Below the pieces are notes generated by a model that did not search any database, was not told the DNA's origin, and worked only from the letters and a program-made list of their open reading frames with translations. Shown one piece after another: positions 25,937 through 36,664 of a stretch of 64,000 bases of DNA. This DNA is from Leptodontidium sp. MPI-SDFR-AT-0119 (Eukaryota; Ascomycota; Leotiomycetes; Helotiales; Leptodontidiaceae): NCBI GenBank assembly GCA_020726505.1, contig JAHLEZ010000015.1, positions 62,001 through 126,000 of the forward strand, in the 5' to 3' direction. Each line of letters begins with the position of its first letter. The first letter of the stretch is position 1. Made by a program: the position numbers and the translations under genes.

Positions 25937-26255
25937 AAGAGGAGGAGGTGTTTTGGGCCGTAAAGGACTCGTAGGAGGAGGAGGAGGTAGTGTTTCGGGC
26001 CGTAAAGGACTCGCAGGAGGAGGAGGAGGAGGTAGTGTTTCGGGCCGTAAAGGACTCGCAGGAGGAGGAGGAGGAGGTGGTGTTTTGGGCCGTAAAGGAC
26101 TCGTAGGAGGAGGAGGAGGTGGTGGTGTTTCGGGCCGTAAAGGACTCGCAGGAGGAGGAGGTAGTAGTAGTGTTTCGGGCCGTAAAGGACTCGCAGGAGG
26201 AGGAGGTAGTGGTGGTGTTTCGGGCCGTAAAAGAGGAGGAGTAGGAGGAGGATCA
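25937..26255 (-). repeat. Proline-rich coding minisatellite in the Helitron A N-terminus
   Basis: About seven units of 42-48 bp, GGAGGAGGAGG-rich followed by GGGCCGTAAAGGACTCG on the plus strand. On the minus strand each unit encodes LRPETPPPPPPPASP-like peptide, in frame with the Rep-helicase relic, so this is a low-complexity linker near its N-terminus. It is far less mutated than the surroundings because GGA/GGT-rich sequence has few CpA sites on either strand. Confidence 0.9.
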
Positions 26256-26299
26256 TTTTGAGCTCGCGCTACCTCTCGCGCTACTTCCATTTGAGCCTT

Positions 26300-26974
26300 T
26301 GTTCGACGACGACGTTTTGTAGGTCGTGGATTGTCCGTAAGAGCCGCAACGGAGCCGCTGCGAGTTTGTCGAGGAGTATTCGGATCGATTTCCGCTAGAG
26401 GTTGTCGAGGATTCGACTAAAAGCAAAGTCAATTAACGATTAAGAGCACCTTTACGGACGTACGGACGTACCTTATGCCTGTAACACGTGTTATACTGAG
26501 CCCTAACGTGATTCGTACGGAAATCAGTAGTAGGTCGATTACGGCTACACGCCACACACCATTGAGGTGGTGAGGAGTCTATTAAAGAGTCTGATTCGAC
26601 GATTAAAAAGTAGTTAAAAAAGCGCGTTTATACGCGACGATATTATATCGAGTCAATACGGTTATTCGCGAGTACGTACGGTTAGTAAGCCGAGGATTCT
26701 AGTGTTCTTATAGCTAGCGACGGGCCACTGGCTGCGGCTAATTAAAGCACTTCACGTGATAGTATTTTTAAAAATAGGATCTACATTTAGCTCAATATAA
26801 TATAGACGAGTTTTAAACAGCTCGCTATCGCTCGCTGGCGTGAGATTTGAGATAAAAGAGAGGATTTATAGACACTTACAGATAAGTATAAATAATAACG
26901 GGTAAGATAAAGGAAAAGGAATCCGTAAATAGCCTGTAAATGGCCCGTAAATGAACTAAAAATTAAGTAAGACC
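26300..26974. other. Junction zone between Helitron A and Helitron B
   Basis: RIP-type sequence with no readable protein relic except the N-terminal codons of copy A (to about 26450). The 5' end of A and the 3' end of B must lie here. Inverted-repeat stretches occur at 26567-26580 (CACACACC/GGTGGTG) and around 26812-26850 (CGAG/CTCG), but I could not choose a CTRR end with confidence. Confidence 0.5.
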
Positions 26975-29900
26975 TTATAAAATTTCTAAGTATATTATAT
27001 TACACGTAGAGTTTATATTAAGGGGTAAGAGAATATAAAGACCTGCCTTAGAGGTGACCCGTAATATTACTATATAAAATTGCCCGTGAGTAAAGACTAG
27101 CGATCGTAAATCTACCCTTACTGCCTCAAAGGACTGGCCCTACGACTTATTAATAGTCATTATAAAAGATAATATAAGTGGGAATTACTTGCAGGAGAGG
27201 GTAAAGGATAGTTACTAATCCGTAGACTCAAGTTTAATTCGTGGAATTGTCTATAACTAACTATTAAAGTCGCTATTAAGTAGCCCAACTTAGACCGTAA
27301 ACCTCCTTAGGCTATAAATCGATATCCGCGACCCGTTATAGAGCCCTTCTTACGGACAGAGGTTCCGTAAGAGTATTACGGGCGCGCCGACTTTAAGTTA
27401 TAGCCGTGAGAGCGGTAGGCCTAGGAGATAAATATTTTACAAGACTTCTAGAGGTAGCTTAGTAATTTCTGGGTCTACTTTATTTATATCGGCCGAATCG
27501 ACAACTAAGTACGTCCGTTCTTAGCCGGGGAGTATATTTAAGATCGTCTAGTTTAGTTCGCGGATTATATCGTTTAGAGTTAATAAGATTGCCCGTTTAT
27601 AAAAGGCTTAATAGTCCTAGGGCGCTTATAAGAGTCGTTCTCGTAAATAGACGTAGTTAATTAAGTCCGTAATTGACTTAGCGCGTGAGATAAAGAGCGG
27701 GGGCGTGATCTAGCCGTTTAAAGACGGGTCGTATAAAAGACTATTAATCTAATTTATAAAATCTTACTTTAACGAGTCGTTACGAACCTATATATTAATC
27801 TGTAAAGAGAGTTAACAGAGCCGCCGCTAGATTTACGTCTATTATAAGCACGCCCGTACGATCTCGGCCCGTGAACCGTGTAGAACTACTAGTAAGATCT
27901 ATATAAAGTCACTGCCAAAGATAACGGGTACTTTACTAAAAAAGACGTCGTTCGTTACGGACCGTAAATTGACTAAGAGCTAGTACACGACCTCAAAGTA
28001 GTACTTGTGCTATATTAGTACTTCGTCTTAGATAATTAAGTCTGTTATACGTAAGTACTAGCCTAGTTTACTTGTCTTAGTAATTGTACTTACGGACGAC
28101 TCGTTAAGCTCAAGTAAGATCTAAAACTAAGAGTGAGACGTGCGTCCTTTTAGAAGAAGTAAAGCCGCAATGCCCGTAGACGCCACGCAAAGGACTGTCT
28201 TACTTTAATTACAGTAATAATAGTATAAGGTCTAGTAAAGGAAGGTCTTACTAATACCGCTAAGGCCTTATAAGTAGAAATAAGTAGTTTGCGGGTCGTC
28301 CGTAATAGCCGTCACAATCGTTTAGAAGCAAGCACGCTAGTCCAGGTTGAGCTGAGTCTATATTACGGACGCCAGGGACGTCTCGCGGGCGAGATCGACT
28401 TATTAAGTGGCCGTACAGTGGCGTACAGTCTAATTAAAGACGTTCTTAAGTAGGCCGACGTCCGTAAGCGTCCGTTGGAGATCCGCAAGGCCGAGCCCGA
28501 GTAAGAAGAGGCCATAGTCGTAATAAGAATCGATTAAGGGGAGTAGGAAGCTTACTAACTAGTCGTGGGCTAGCTTACGGGCTAAGTCGTCGTAGAAGTA
28601 CTCTTTATACTAGTCTTAAATTACTCGCGGGTCCGCAATTAATTACTAACGAACGCCCGTAAGAAAGAGGGTCCGTAAACTGTAACCGGTCGTCAATAAG
28701 ATGGCCTCGTTAAAGCACTAAAACCACTCCTAGTCGCTCTCAACTAGTCTACGGGCAATATAGGCAGCGTAGTACGTAAGATAACAGACACCCTCGACCT
28801 CGTAGAGCTCTTTAAAGGACCGCGGCCCGCGAACGACCGTAAGTAAGAGCCGTAAGTAGTACCGCTCGCCCGAAACTAAGTTATAGTAGTAAATACAGCC
28901 GATATTATACCCTCGTTAACGCCGTACTTAGACTTTACAGTCCGCCTTCTAAACAAAGTATTATAGGAACTCGTAATACAAGTATTAGCGGCTGTCCTTG
29001 TGCGTGGTATTATACTTAAAGAAGGCTATTAAAGTCGAGCGGGCGTTTACGGCCTTTGCGGCCACTTAATTAGGCGGGAGGTCGTCCGTAAAGTAGACTG
29101 TATATTACCCAGGGAGGTAAATCGCTAAGTACTAGACTAAGGGGAACTCTTAGTGCGTTGCGTACTCGAATAAGCGCCAGAAAGCCTCTATAGGACTTAT
29201 ATACTGTACTTAAATATAACGGGTGATCTCGTTATTTATGTTAGAGACAGCAACCGTCGTATAGTCCGTCCCTTTATAAACGTACTTATAAATGTACTTA
29301 ATCGCCTATATAGAAGTGTAAACTTTAACGTTAATATATAAGCAGAACTTCTAAAAGAGGTATAAGTTATACAGGACTACCTAGCAGTTGTCACGGACGA
29401 CTTCTTAGCCTAAGTAGCCTAATTTACGGACCGTGAACGTCTAGCTGTCGTCCTAGCGGCGGTACTCGGGATACTTATCCTCGCGGACGATTGTTATAAC
29501 CGTAAACGCCTTTAGAAACCTCTTCTAACACGCGAGCGGGGCCGTAGGCGTCTTACGGACTATATATAGCGCTCTCGGGTTATCTTTAAGGCCATATAAT
29601 CCGTGAGACATCTAACTAGTAACGACAGCCGTAAACTCACCCGTAGGATCCCACGACGGGTCTAGGAGCTTAGTACAGACGACCTCGTCGACTAACTCAG
29701 GCGTTAAGAAGACAGCCCCTCGCTTTAAGAATAAGAGTAAGTGTATGTGTAAGAGGCCACGCTTCTAGTACTCGATTGTATAAACGTGGCCCGCGTACGG
29801 TTTAAAAAGGTGATTCTTAAGGTCCGTAAGGAGCTCCTTTACCTTAAGTACAAAGACCCGGCAGAGGAGATCTAGACGATCGACGGCCTATTATCCGCGT

Positions 29901-31780
29901 AAGAGGCTTACTATAATCTCAGGCTAGTATAGGTTAGTCGTAAACGTAATAAAAAAGCTCGGCTTACTAAAGTACCGTACGATAGCCATTAAGTCTTAAA
30001 AGAGCTACTATATAAAGCGATCACTACTAGTAAAGCTCGACGGGAGGATAAACCGACGGCCGAGGTCGCCTGTATTTACGTCCTCGTAGATGAGAGTGTC
30101 CGTAAGCCTAATATATACGTCCGCGCGGATATTCTACTAGTGCGACCGGAGCTAGTCAAGTGCTGTTTTCTCGCAGGCGACATACGCGTCGACGATATAC
30201 TACTGTAAGAGGCGGCCGGCGTAAAAGAGCGGGGAGAAGGCCTCACAGACGTGAAGGTAATACTAGTAAAAGGCCCGCTATTCAAGCCGCGTCCGTTGAC
30301 GGGTCCCGTTCCGGTCCCGTAACTATAGACCGTAGTACTAACTAAGGTCGCCGTACAGGAAGAGTAAGACGTAATATAAGGGCATATACGTAGCGTGTGT
30401 AACATTGACTATATGTATTTGCGGATACTCGCGGCCCCCTTCACGGACCGTAAGAACTAAGTCGCGGCGGCTTATATCCGTATACTCGTCTAAAATAATC
30501 GCTGTGACTTCGTTACTAGTCAGGAGGTTCTCACGACGACGATCCGCGCCCGACTCGATAATTAAGCGTATTTACGGGTTAAGTAAGATCCGGAAATTAG
30601 TCTACTAGTCCGTAAGACGCTCGCGGGCCGTCTTATAAACCGTAATAAACGGGTTATAGTCCGTGAGTGTATCTGTAAGCCGTAAAAGGACCGTACGATC
30701 TAAGTGAGGGAAGTTAGTCGCCTATACGTTCGTTATAAAGAGCGGGTCGTAGAAGAAGAGCTATGCGAAAGAGGGCTCCTCGTGTAAAGCTAGCCGTAAC
30801 GGGCCTTAAAAGTGAAAGAGCTCGCTATAAATCTAGAAGTACTAGACGCCGCGTGAGAAGTCGATCCGTGTATCCTTCTTATAGCTAATTAACGTAAAGG
30901 CAAAAGTATAGTTATATGCCCGGATATTTGTCTGAAAGTCTCAGTAGAGCGGATTGTCGCCCGTAAAGAGATATTTAAGATATAGTGGAGGCTCCCGGAT
31001 CTAGGGAAGCACGACGTCGCCCTTTTTACAACAGGCCTCGAAGAGACCGTCCGTAAGGGAGAAGTGAAGGGCCCCGTAAGCCGTATAGCGGCCCATAAGT
31101 AGAGTAAGAGTATAAGGGGGAGCTGGTCGGAAGCGTGAGAGGAAGCTAGGAGGCCGTATATTAGGGGGGTCGGTAAGAGGGTCCTCAAAGACGTCAACTA
31201 GGACTGTAACGGACGGTTGACGGGTCTGTCGCGGGCGCCGCGGGGCTAGTTCGTCCGCAGAGACGTCCGTAAGAGGCCGTCGTCGTCGCCGCGAGGTAGG
31301 GAGAGTATTCGGATCGAGTTCTTGTAAAGTAGGGCGCTGCTGAGCGCGCTTCGTAGTACTACGGTCCTAAGAACGCGTTAGTTAAGTATAGAAAAGAGCA
31401 AGAATCCTACTCTACAGCTCGAGCACGTCTTATACGGATGGCCCGATTTATTTAAGGGGAAAAATAATAACGTACGATATTAATTACAACTAGTACAAAA
31501 CCGTAAAGAAGACGAATCTATTAAAGCTAAGATAAAGAGCCAATTAGTTAGGTAAAAAGACAAAGACTGGACAAAAGAGAGACTACGGACGCGTTTTGGT
31601 GTTCCTCACGTGACCAGGATTTTTTCAAGGAGCGTCAAGAGCCAATCGCTAGAGGTGGTCCGACCGTACTTCAATATAGTAAGGAGAAGTTCAGAGTACA
31701 AAAGCTAGGTAAAAGGCTTGAACTAGGAATTTGAAGGATCGTAGACCGCGAGCGAAGAAGAGATAGATCGGTGAACCACG
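26900..31780 (-). mobile_element. Helitron copy B
   Basis: This second Helitron has the same orientation and gene order as copy A but is visibly less AT-biased, keeping many more C and G. It is related to copy A throughout Rep and helicase (for example 28165-28330 against 15360-15540). The coding relic ends at about 26975. Exact termini are not resolved: the 3' end lies left of 26975 and the 5' end between about 31.4 and 31.8 kb, where composition grades into the flanking gene-bearing DNA. Confidence 0.8.
26975..31400 (-). pseudogene. Rep-helicase relic of Helitron B
   Basis: The N-terminal region near 31.35 kb reads LQELDPNTLPTSRRRRRPL, then IRPPSF and, near 30.92 kb, NIRAYNYTFAFT, the family's NIRAYN block. 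Rep motifs follow: RGLLHIHLLLFL (HUH, ~29726-29764) and IKYIYKYVYKGTD (two tyrosines, 29270-29303). Helicase motifs are Walker A GLSGISKTFLY (~28235-28270, ancestral G-x-S-G-T-G-K-T inferred), GRTSHS (~28125), Walker B DLII*DEVLI (28007-28042), VIFGSDF (~27920) and TINKS*GQSFEA (27131-27157). The frame ends TAA at ~26975. Length of about 1.45 thousand codons matches a full Helitron protein. Breaks are again TAG/TAA at Gln or Trp positions. Confidence 0.88.
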
Positions 31781-31800
31781 CAGACAACGTGTGAGTAAAA

Positions 31801-32657
31801 TTAGCCATGCCCGCTCATTTCTAAACTCGTCAGGCCATATGGATCGAAACCCGTGACTGGGATGACCTGAGGTAGAGTCTTGAGATGGTCGTCAAAAATC
31901 CCCTCGTACTCGATTGGCCGCGCCCACGCATTTTCAGGGTCGTGCAAACCCGAGCGATAATAGTGACTCTCGTGTCCGGGATGATCTACCCACCCACTGC
32001 GGGCGTGGAAGATGGCGAGGTTGTTGACTAGCTGGATATCACCGACCTGAACGTCGACTTCGATGGAATTCTCATTGGCAACCTTCTCCAGGGTATTGAG
32101 AGCCTGCCACTGGGCCAGGGAAAGGAGGTTGGTTCCTTCGAAGATGCGGTACACAAGCTGGCAAAAACGCGACCATTATTCTGAAAGATTACAGGGGTGT
32201 AGGTGGTCTGCGGCTTGTCGTCACTGCTTGGTGCTTAGTTGGATTTCAAGGGAAATAGCATTAGGGTAAAGTGGGACCTACACAACACCTGGCCATGGGA
32301 AGTCTTCCGCCAGAATGCGCAGAGCATCGGGCACGACTCTATCATCTGGTTGTGCACAGTCCAGAAGCTGGATAAGTACTGTCTTCCCCCGACCGCGGCT
32401 TGGGACTTGGTGAACAGAGCCAGAATATCAGCAAACTTACGGTCCGCGTGAAATCTCTTCCCACATTCGTTAGCAATTAATACAGAAGTTAACAATTATG
32501 GTCCATCACGGACCAGCGGAACCATCATCTTAGACGGGTGGAGCTCTACATGCTCACGACCCATTGGCTTTGGGTCTCTGATAGCATCTCGAAGGTGATC
32601 TGCTCTAAGATGAGTATCTACAAATGTATTCCATTGAGCAATGAAGAAATCGGGGGG

Positions 32658-32697
<40 letters not shown>

Positions 32698-33268
32698 CTC
32701 ACCCATGGCCATGCCGTTTTAATTGGCATACCTATGCCTTCCGATATATCTGCTGATGCCACAGAAGGCGATGACATTGTCCTCCTCAGAGCACCTCTGG
32801 GGGTTGAGGCCTCTGAGTACAATGAAACCCCTACCACTGTGAATAGTAATGCTCAGCTCTCGGAGCTTCCAAGCCAGATCAGTGGGCAGAGGAAAGTTCT
32901 CAGGGCATATCATGGCAATATCCGGAAGACCAAGGGCTATGTTGTCTGCTTAGATTGTAGACTGATATAGAACCCAGAGGGTATGGATATCCATACCTTT
33001 AAAAGCAGTCACTGCGTTTAACACTTGCGAGTTCGTCAGCACTGAGCTGGAAAATGTAGTCCAGAGGTCTGCGAGCATAAGACTCAGGCGTCCAGCATAG
33101 TTCGGAATGGAGTTTTGCGGGAAACTGCGCAAGAGTATCCTGCTTTAGAGGATGAGTCTTGTCTGCAGAGTTGATAAACATTGGTGGCTATAAGAGCTGC
33201 GTGGTTGGATGGAAGGTATCTCGAAGGAGACCATCTGACTCCGGGCTTGAAAGTACAATTGCGGTCAT
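31801..33268 (-). pseudogene. TauD/TfdA-family Fe(II)/2-oxoglutarate dioxygenase, broken
   Basis: Reading from the ATG at 33268, pieces in three frames recreate a clavaminate-synthase-like TauD protein: MTAIVLSSPES..., LSADELASVK, NAVTAFK, FPLPTDLAWKL, SGRGFIVLRGL, EEDNVIAFCGISRYIG, RFHADRKFADILALF, and a C-terminal part with VGDIQLVNNLAIFHARSGW and YYRSGLHDPENAW. The iron-binding H-x-D (HAD) and distal His (FHAR) are present. Introns are plausible near 33000-32925, 32708-32611 (containing the poly-C), 32516-32465 and 32290-32232. Damage: TAG after TTQLL, a frameshift after ASVK, TAA after RHRYAN (one C-to-T step from CAA), and a frameshift at a T5 run near 32170. Such enzymes hydroxylate small molecules using 2-oxoglutarate and O2; this copy should be dead. 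It directly abuts the RIP island. Confidence 0.75.
32652..32697. repeat. Poly-G tract (8 G, A, 37 G)
   Basis: Plus strand has G from 32652 to 32697 interrupted once by A at 32660. On the minus strand it is a poly-C inside a predicted intron of the dioxygenase (donor GTGAGC, acceptor TTTGTAG). Such a run can form G-quadruplexes and is also a classic place for sequencing or assembly error; its true length is uncertain. Confidence 0.9.
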
Positions 33269-33971
33269 TTTGTCTTTTCGTTGTAGAAACAGGTTGGACG
33301 AAAATTACAGTGATGTCTTCTTGAAGTTGGTCTCAAATTAAGACTGATAGCAGTAGCCAAGCGCATCTAAGATCTTGAGCGCCTGGGGAAGTCACTGGTG
33401 CGGGGGAGAACCCACCTTCCCTCTATCTGGTATGCTCAACGTGGGGACGGCCTATCTTTCTCCTGTGTGATATGCTAACTATTGGTTGTGAAGATTTTGA
33501 GGTGACATAGTTTCTGGTCCGCCTCATTCTTTGCCACCCAAGGGCTGTTGTGTAAATTCAAAGAGACCGTTGATTGGTACAAGCCAACGAGTTCAGTGTG
33601 ACATCCTAATCTACAGCCAATCGCTGAAGCATGAAGGGATTGGCATCATGAGCTTACTGTGGGCAGATATGCATGTGTTACGCACTGTCACATTCCACAC
33701 AATCTACATAGAAGGGGGGTAGCACGTATTACGAGTTGTTCTAGCGATAACGGAAATTTCGCGTGTTTGCCAAGCCATTTCTCAATAAGTGAGCAACCCG
33801 ACTAGCGCCTTGCCCGGTCAAAGAGTCGCATGATCCATCGACCGTCAGGGGGCGGAAGATCACTTTGAGCGAGGCTTGGCCCAGAAGACGCGACGGGTAT
33901 ATCTATTTAACATCTAGGTTAATCCGATAGTCACTGTGGTTGGATGGCTCGTTACTAACGCATGTCAGGAA
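33269..33971. other. Intergenic between two broken genes
   Basis: Upstream sequence of the dioxygenase and 3' flank of the Zn2Cys6 gene. Composition is normal, not TpA-rich. Short plus frames (e.g. 33531-33722) show no recognisable feature; nothing else is seen. Confidence 0.5.
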
Positions 33972-35360
33972 TCAGATCAATCGTCTTCCTCCATATTCCA
34001 CGGCTGGCCCGCCTATACGTTCCCAATTCTTCATCTCCTGTAAATTGTCCTTCGCCAACCTGAAGCCCACATTGCCCTGAAGGATCGAGCAGAAATGGTA
34101 CAGGAGGTTCTCCGCAGAATAGTTGTACTCTTCGATCATTTCGTGTATTAGAGAATAGCATGTTGCTGCGTGTTTCTTGAAGGTTATTAGTAGCTAGGAG
34201 GCGTTATGGGTCCAAGGAGATACATACCGTTTTGAGTTGGGCATGATAGAAAGACAAAGACCCGCCATGGACGTACTCGAAATTTGAAAGTAGGACAAAT
34301 ACTGTTAGGAATATCTCATACCAAGGTCTCTTGGTCTTGCTGAGAATCATCTTTGACAGTTGCTGGAGGAGCTTCTGCTTGTACTCTTTGATTGTCAAGA
34401 GCAGAGCAACATCAAGTTGGTGGTCGATCGAGAGGGGTAGTGGTTTATCCAAGCCTCTGTCATATGCTGCGTAACCACTTTTACCGTGTTCATTGAAATC
34501 AACTGCCTTGATGCCAAGTGACTCGGCACCGGAGATGGAGCCCCAGCCCTGTGAACAAAATGATGCGCATCGAATGCGCAGTGCAAGGTCAATGGTCAGA
34601 CTGTGGTGCTCCTCATTGAAGCGGATTGCTTCTCTCAATGTGGATAAAGCAATTTCATCCGTCGTATCATGGAGGATATATTCTAGGGTCTTCGTCATGC
34701 TTTTGTCTAGGAATGCCCCAACTTCTGATTTCAAACTGTCCGTATCATCGCCAGCGAATGGAGGCAACTCGATCGCGATCACCTCTTTATCAACATTCCA
34801 GGTAATGTAGTGAGTATCATTTGTTGTAGGGACGAATTCCTTGCAGGTGACTTTCAGGAGGGGGGAGGTCAATCGAACGGCCGCCGGGCAGACTCCAACG
34901 AATCTCAAGATTCTTGCTCAGAGCATTTTTATCAAGCCAGAAGTAATCAACAAACGCCACATCACGTTGCCCAAAATTGCCGTTTCCTTGGCAAGGTCAG
35001 CGGAACCACTCTTGCTACGGATGGGAGTAAAAAAAGCTTACCATGGCGAGAGAGGGTGACTTGCTCAAGCTTTTCTCGGTAACAAGGCTCGAAGAAAGAT
35101 CGCGCGTTGTTCAAAACAATTCGGCATTGCTGACAGGGCGTATTGGGATCGCACTTGAAAGATGAATATCAGACATTGAGTTACACTTGGGGCTCGAGTG
35201 TCGCGGTGCTTGGTTTGACTTACAGAGAGCTTGTGTGCTCTGCAACGGAGACAATTACCAAGTTTCCTCATCAACTTTGCCTTTTCCTCCGGTTCATCCG
35301 TGAGCTTGCCACGCACTCTTTGCGGATTCTATTTCTTGTGAAGAATGTCGAGGCTTCCAT
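33972..35360 (-). pseudogene. Zn(II)2Cys6 fungal transcription factor with one or two frameshifts
   Basis: N-terminal zinc cluster reads GNCLRCRAHKLS, intron 35223-35154, then CDPNTPCQQC, giving C-x2-C-x6-C-x5-C-x2-C with a later Cys in FFEPCYRE, a fungal DNA-binding cluster. Intron 2 is 35041-34987 and intron 3 is 34227-34176 (GTATGT). The C-terminal regulatory part has ELPPFAGDD, ALRIRCASFCSQGWG, SKTKRPWYEIFLTVF, FEYVHGGSLSFYHAQLKT and, after intron 3, EMIEEYNYSAENLLYHFCSI, ending TGA at 33972. The frame before and after the six-G run at 34860-34865 differs by one base; with five G it would be continuous. Near 35314 a further one-base shift separates MEASTFFTRN from VRGKLTDEPE. Either this is a young pseudogene or two homopolymer errors hide an intact regulator. 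Target genes are unknown. Confidence 0.7.
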
Positions 35361-35705
35361 GGCCGGAAGACGTTGACTGCAGGCCCGAATCCTGCTCTGG
35401 CCCTTCCATTGCGTCAAAACCAGTGGTATTGAAGCCTAATATTTGAGACAAGTCGAGTGTTGTTGGGTGGGTTAGCTCCGTTTGGTTATTGATGGTGGAG
35501 GTGAAGGTGGTGGGGAGTCTGCCGTGTAGAAGTTGGGCTGAGCATCTATCTATCTATCCGTACTGGAAAGGGAAGGAGAGACCACCAACAAGTTCATGTT
35601 TGGGAAGTCTTGTCTACTTTCATTTCGAGTTCACCTTCACCTTCATCTTCACCTTCACCTTCATCTTCATCTTCATCTTCTGTTCAACAGTGACACAGAT
35701 TCTCA
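35361..35705. other. Short divergent promoter region
   Basis: Lies between the minus-strand Zn2Cys6 gene and the plus-strand acetyltransferase, so it is the probable shared promoter. Contains (TTCACC/TTCATC)n pyrimidine repeats at 35630-35680 just upstream of the acetyltransferase ATG. No other feature. Confidence 0.5.
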
Positions 35706-36664
35706 ATGTTCCCAGCATCGCCAGCATTCGAAGGTGCGCTGCGCCTGGCACGACTCTCCGACATCACTCGCATCGGGGTTGTCGCTGCTGCTTCTTTCTA
35801 TCATTCTTCGTGGTTTGCTTACTAAAGACCCAACTACGAGAAGTATCCTCTGGACACAGTGTCTAGCTACCGCGACTCCTTCCGCAAAGGCGTGCTTGAT
35901 CCTGACTCCATTGTCCTCGTTGTTGAGGCCACCCTTGACCAGAAGGAAAGCATTCATGTCTACGATGCGCTCGCAGCAGTTTACCCGCCTTTCGACGTGC
36001 AGATCCCCAAAGACATGCTCGAGAACGGAAAGGCTATTGCGGCGGCAGCGATTTTCTCACTTCTACCCCACTCACCACGCCACGGCCAATTCCAACCACA
36101 ACCAGAAGGTTAGTATGGTCCCGTGCTTTGCTTCTTTATACCAGAGAATCGCACTTACTAACACGATGCTCCCTGGTGTAGGTGGCGATCCGAAGACACC
36201 TGATGACCAGCTCTTAAACCGGGACAAAAACCCAATCGCATCTCAGATCATGGACGAGGTGTTGCATCCCAAGAAGTAGAGTAAGTTTCTGCCTCAATCG
36301 ACTCCAAGTCTCCGTCAGTAGCGTTCCCTACTCTAACGGTGTGGTTTAGGATATTCAAGGGTCGTATGGCTATCGATATGATGGTGACGCACCCAGCATA
36401 CTGGCGGAGCGGCCACGCAACCCTCATTGCAAGGTGGTTCATCGAATTAGCCAAACTCGATGGTATCGGGCTTGGCGTAGCTGGGCTCCCATGGGAAAGA
36501 CATTCTTCGCTGCCCGGGGTTTCAAAGAAGTCAAGACAGTCGAGATTCCGGGCTACGAAATACACCCAGAACCCATATTTGCATGGCTGGGTATTCTGAA
36601 CGTCACGAAGGAAGAGCCAGATGTGACACGAGCGGCACATTCGTGGAATTGTAATTTATATTAA
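35706..36664 (+). pseudogene. GNAT-family N-acetyltransferase, broken
   Basis: From the ATG at 35706 the frame reads FEGALRLARLSDITRIGVVA, then WFAY followed by an in-frame TAA (35823-35825, one C-to-T step from CAA), then RPNYEKYPLDTVSSYRDSF, VLVVEATLDQKE and GKAIAAAAIFSL. Intron 1 is 36109-36181; a second intron, GTAAGT to TTTAG, is near 36282-36350, with TAG just before its donor. The acetyl-CoA-binding half reads MAIDMMVTHPAYWRSGHATLIARW (key RSGHAT loop), then GIGLGVAG, and after a one-base shift near 36483 APMGKTFFAARGFKEV and HPEPIFAWLG. The family transfers acetyl groups from acetyl-CoA to small amines or proteins; substrate unknown. Two stops and one frameshift make function unlikely. 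Fungal GNAT proteins of this type are normally ~250 aa, matching the assembled length. Confidence 0.75.

Noticed and set aside
25901..26290. Three overlapping low-complexity frames (Pro-, Leu- and Gly-rich) taken as separate genes
   Set aside because: All arise from the GGA-rich array; only the Pro-rich minus frame is in register with the Helitron protein.
30076..31197. Stand-alone small genes at 30076-30405, 30160-30345, 30405-30608 and 30889-31197
   Set aside because: They are chance open windows within the Helitron B Rep relic, mostly in frames other than the one carrying the motifs.
32496..32970. Poly-Pro or poly-Gly proteins around the G tract
   Set aside because: The homopolymer generates them; the surrounding residues belong to the dioxygenase exons, and the tract lies in a predicted intron.
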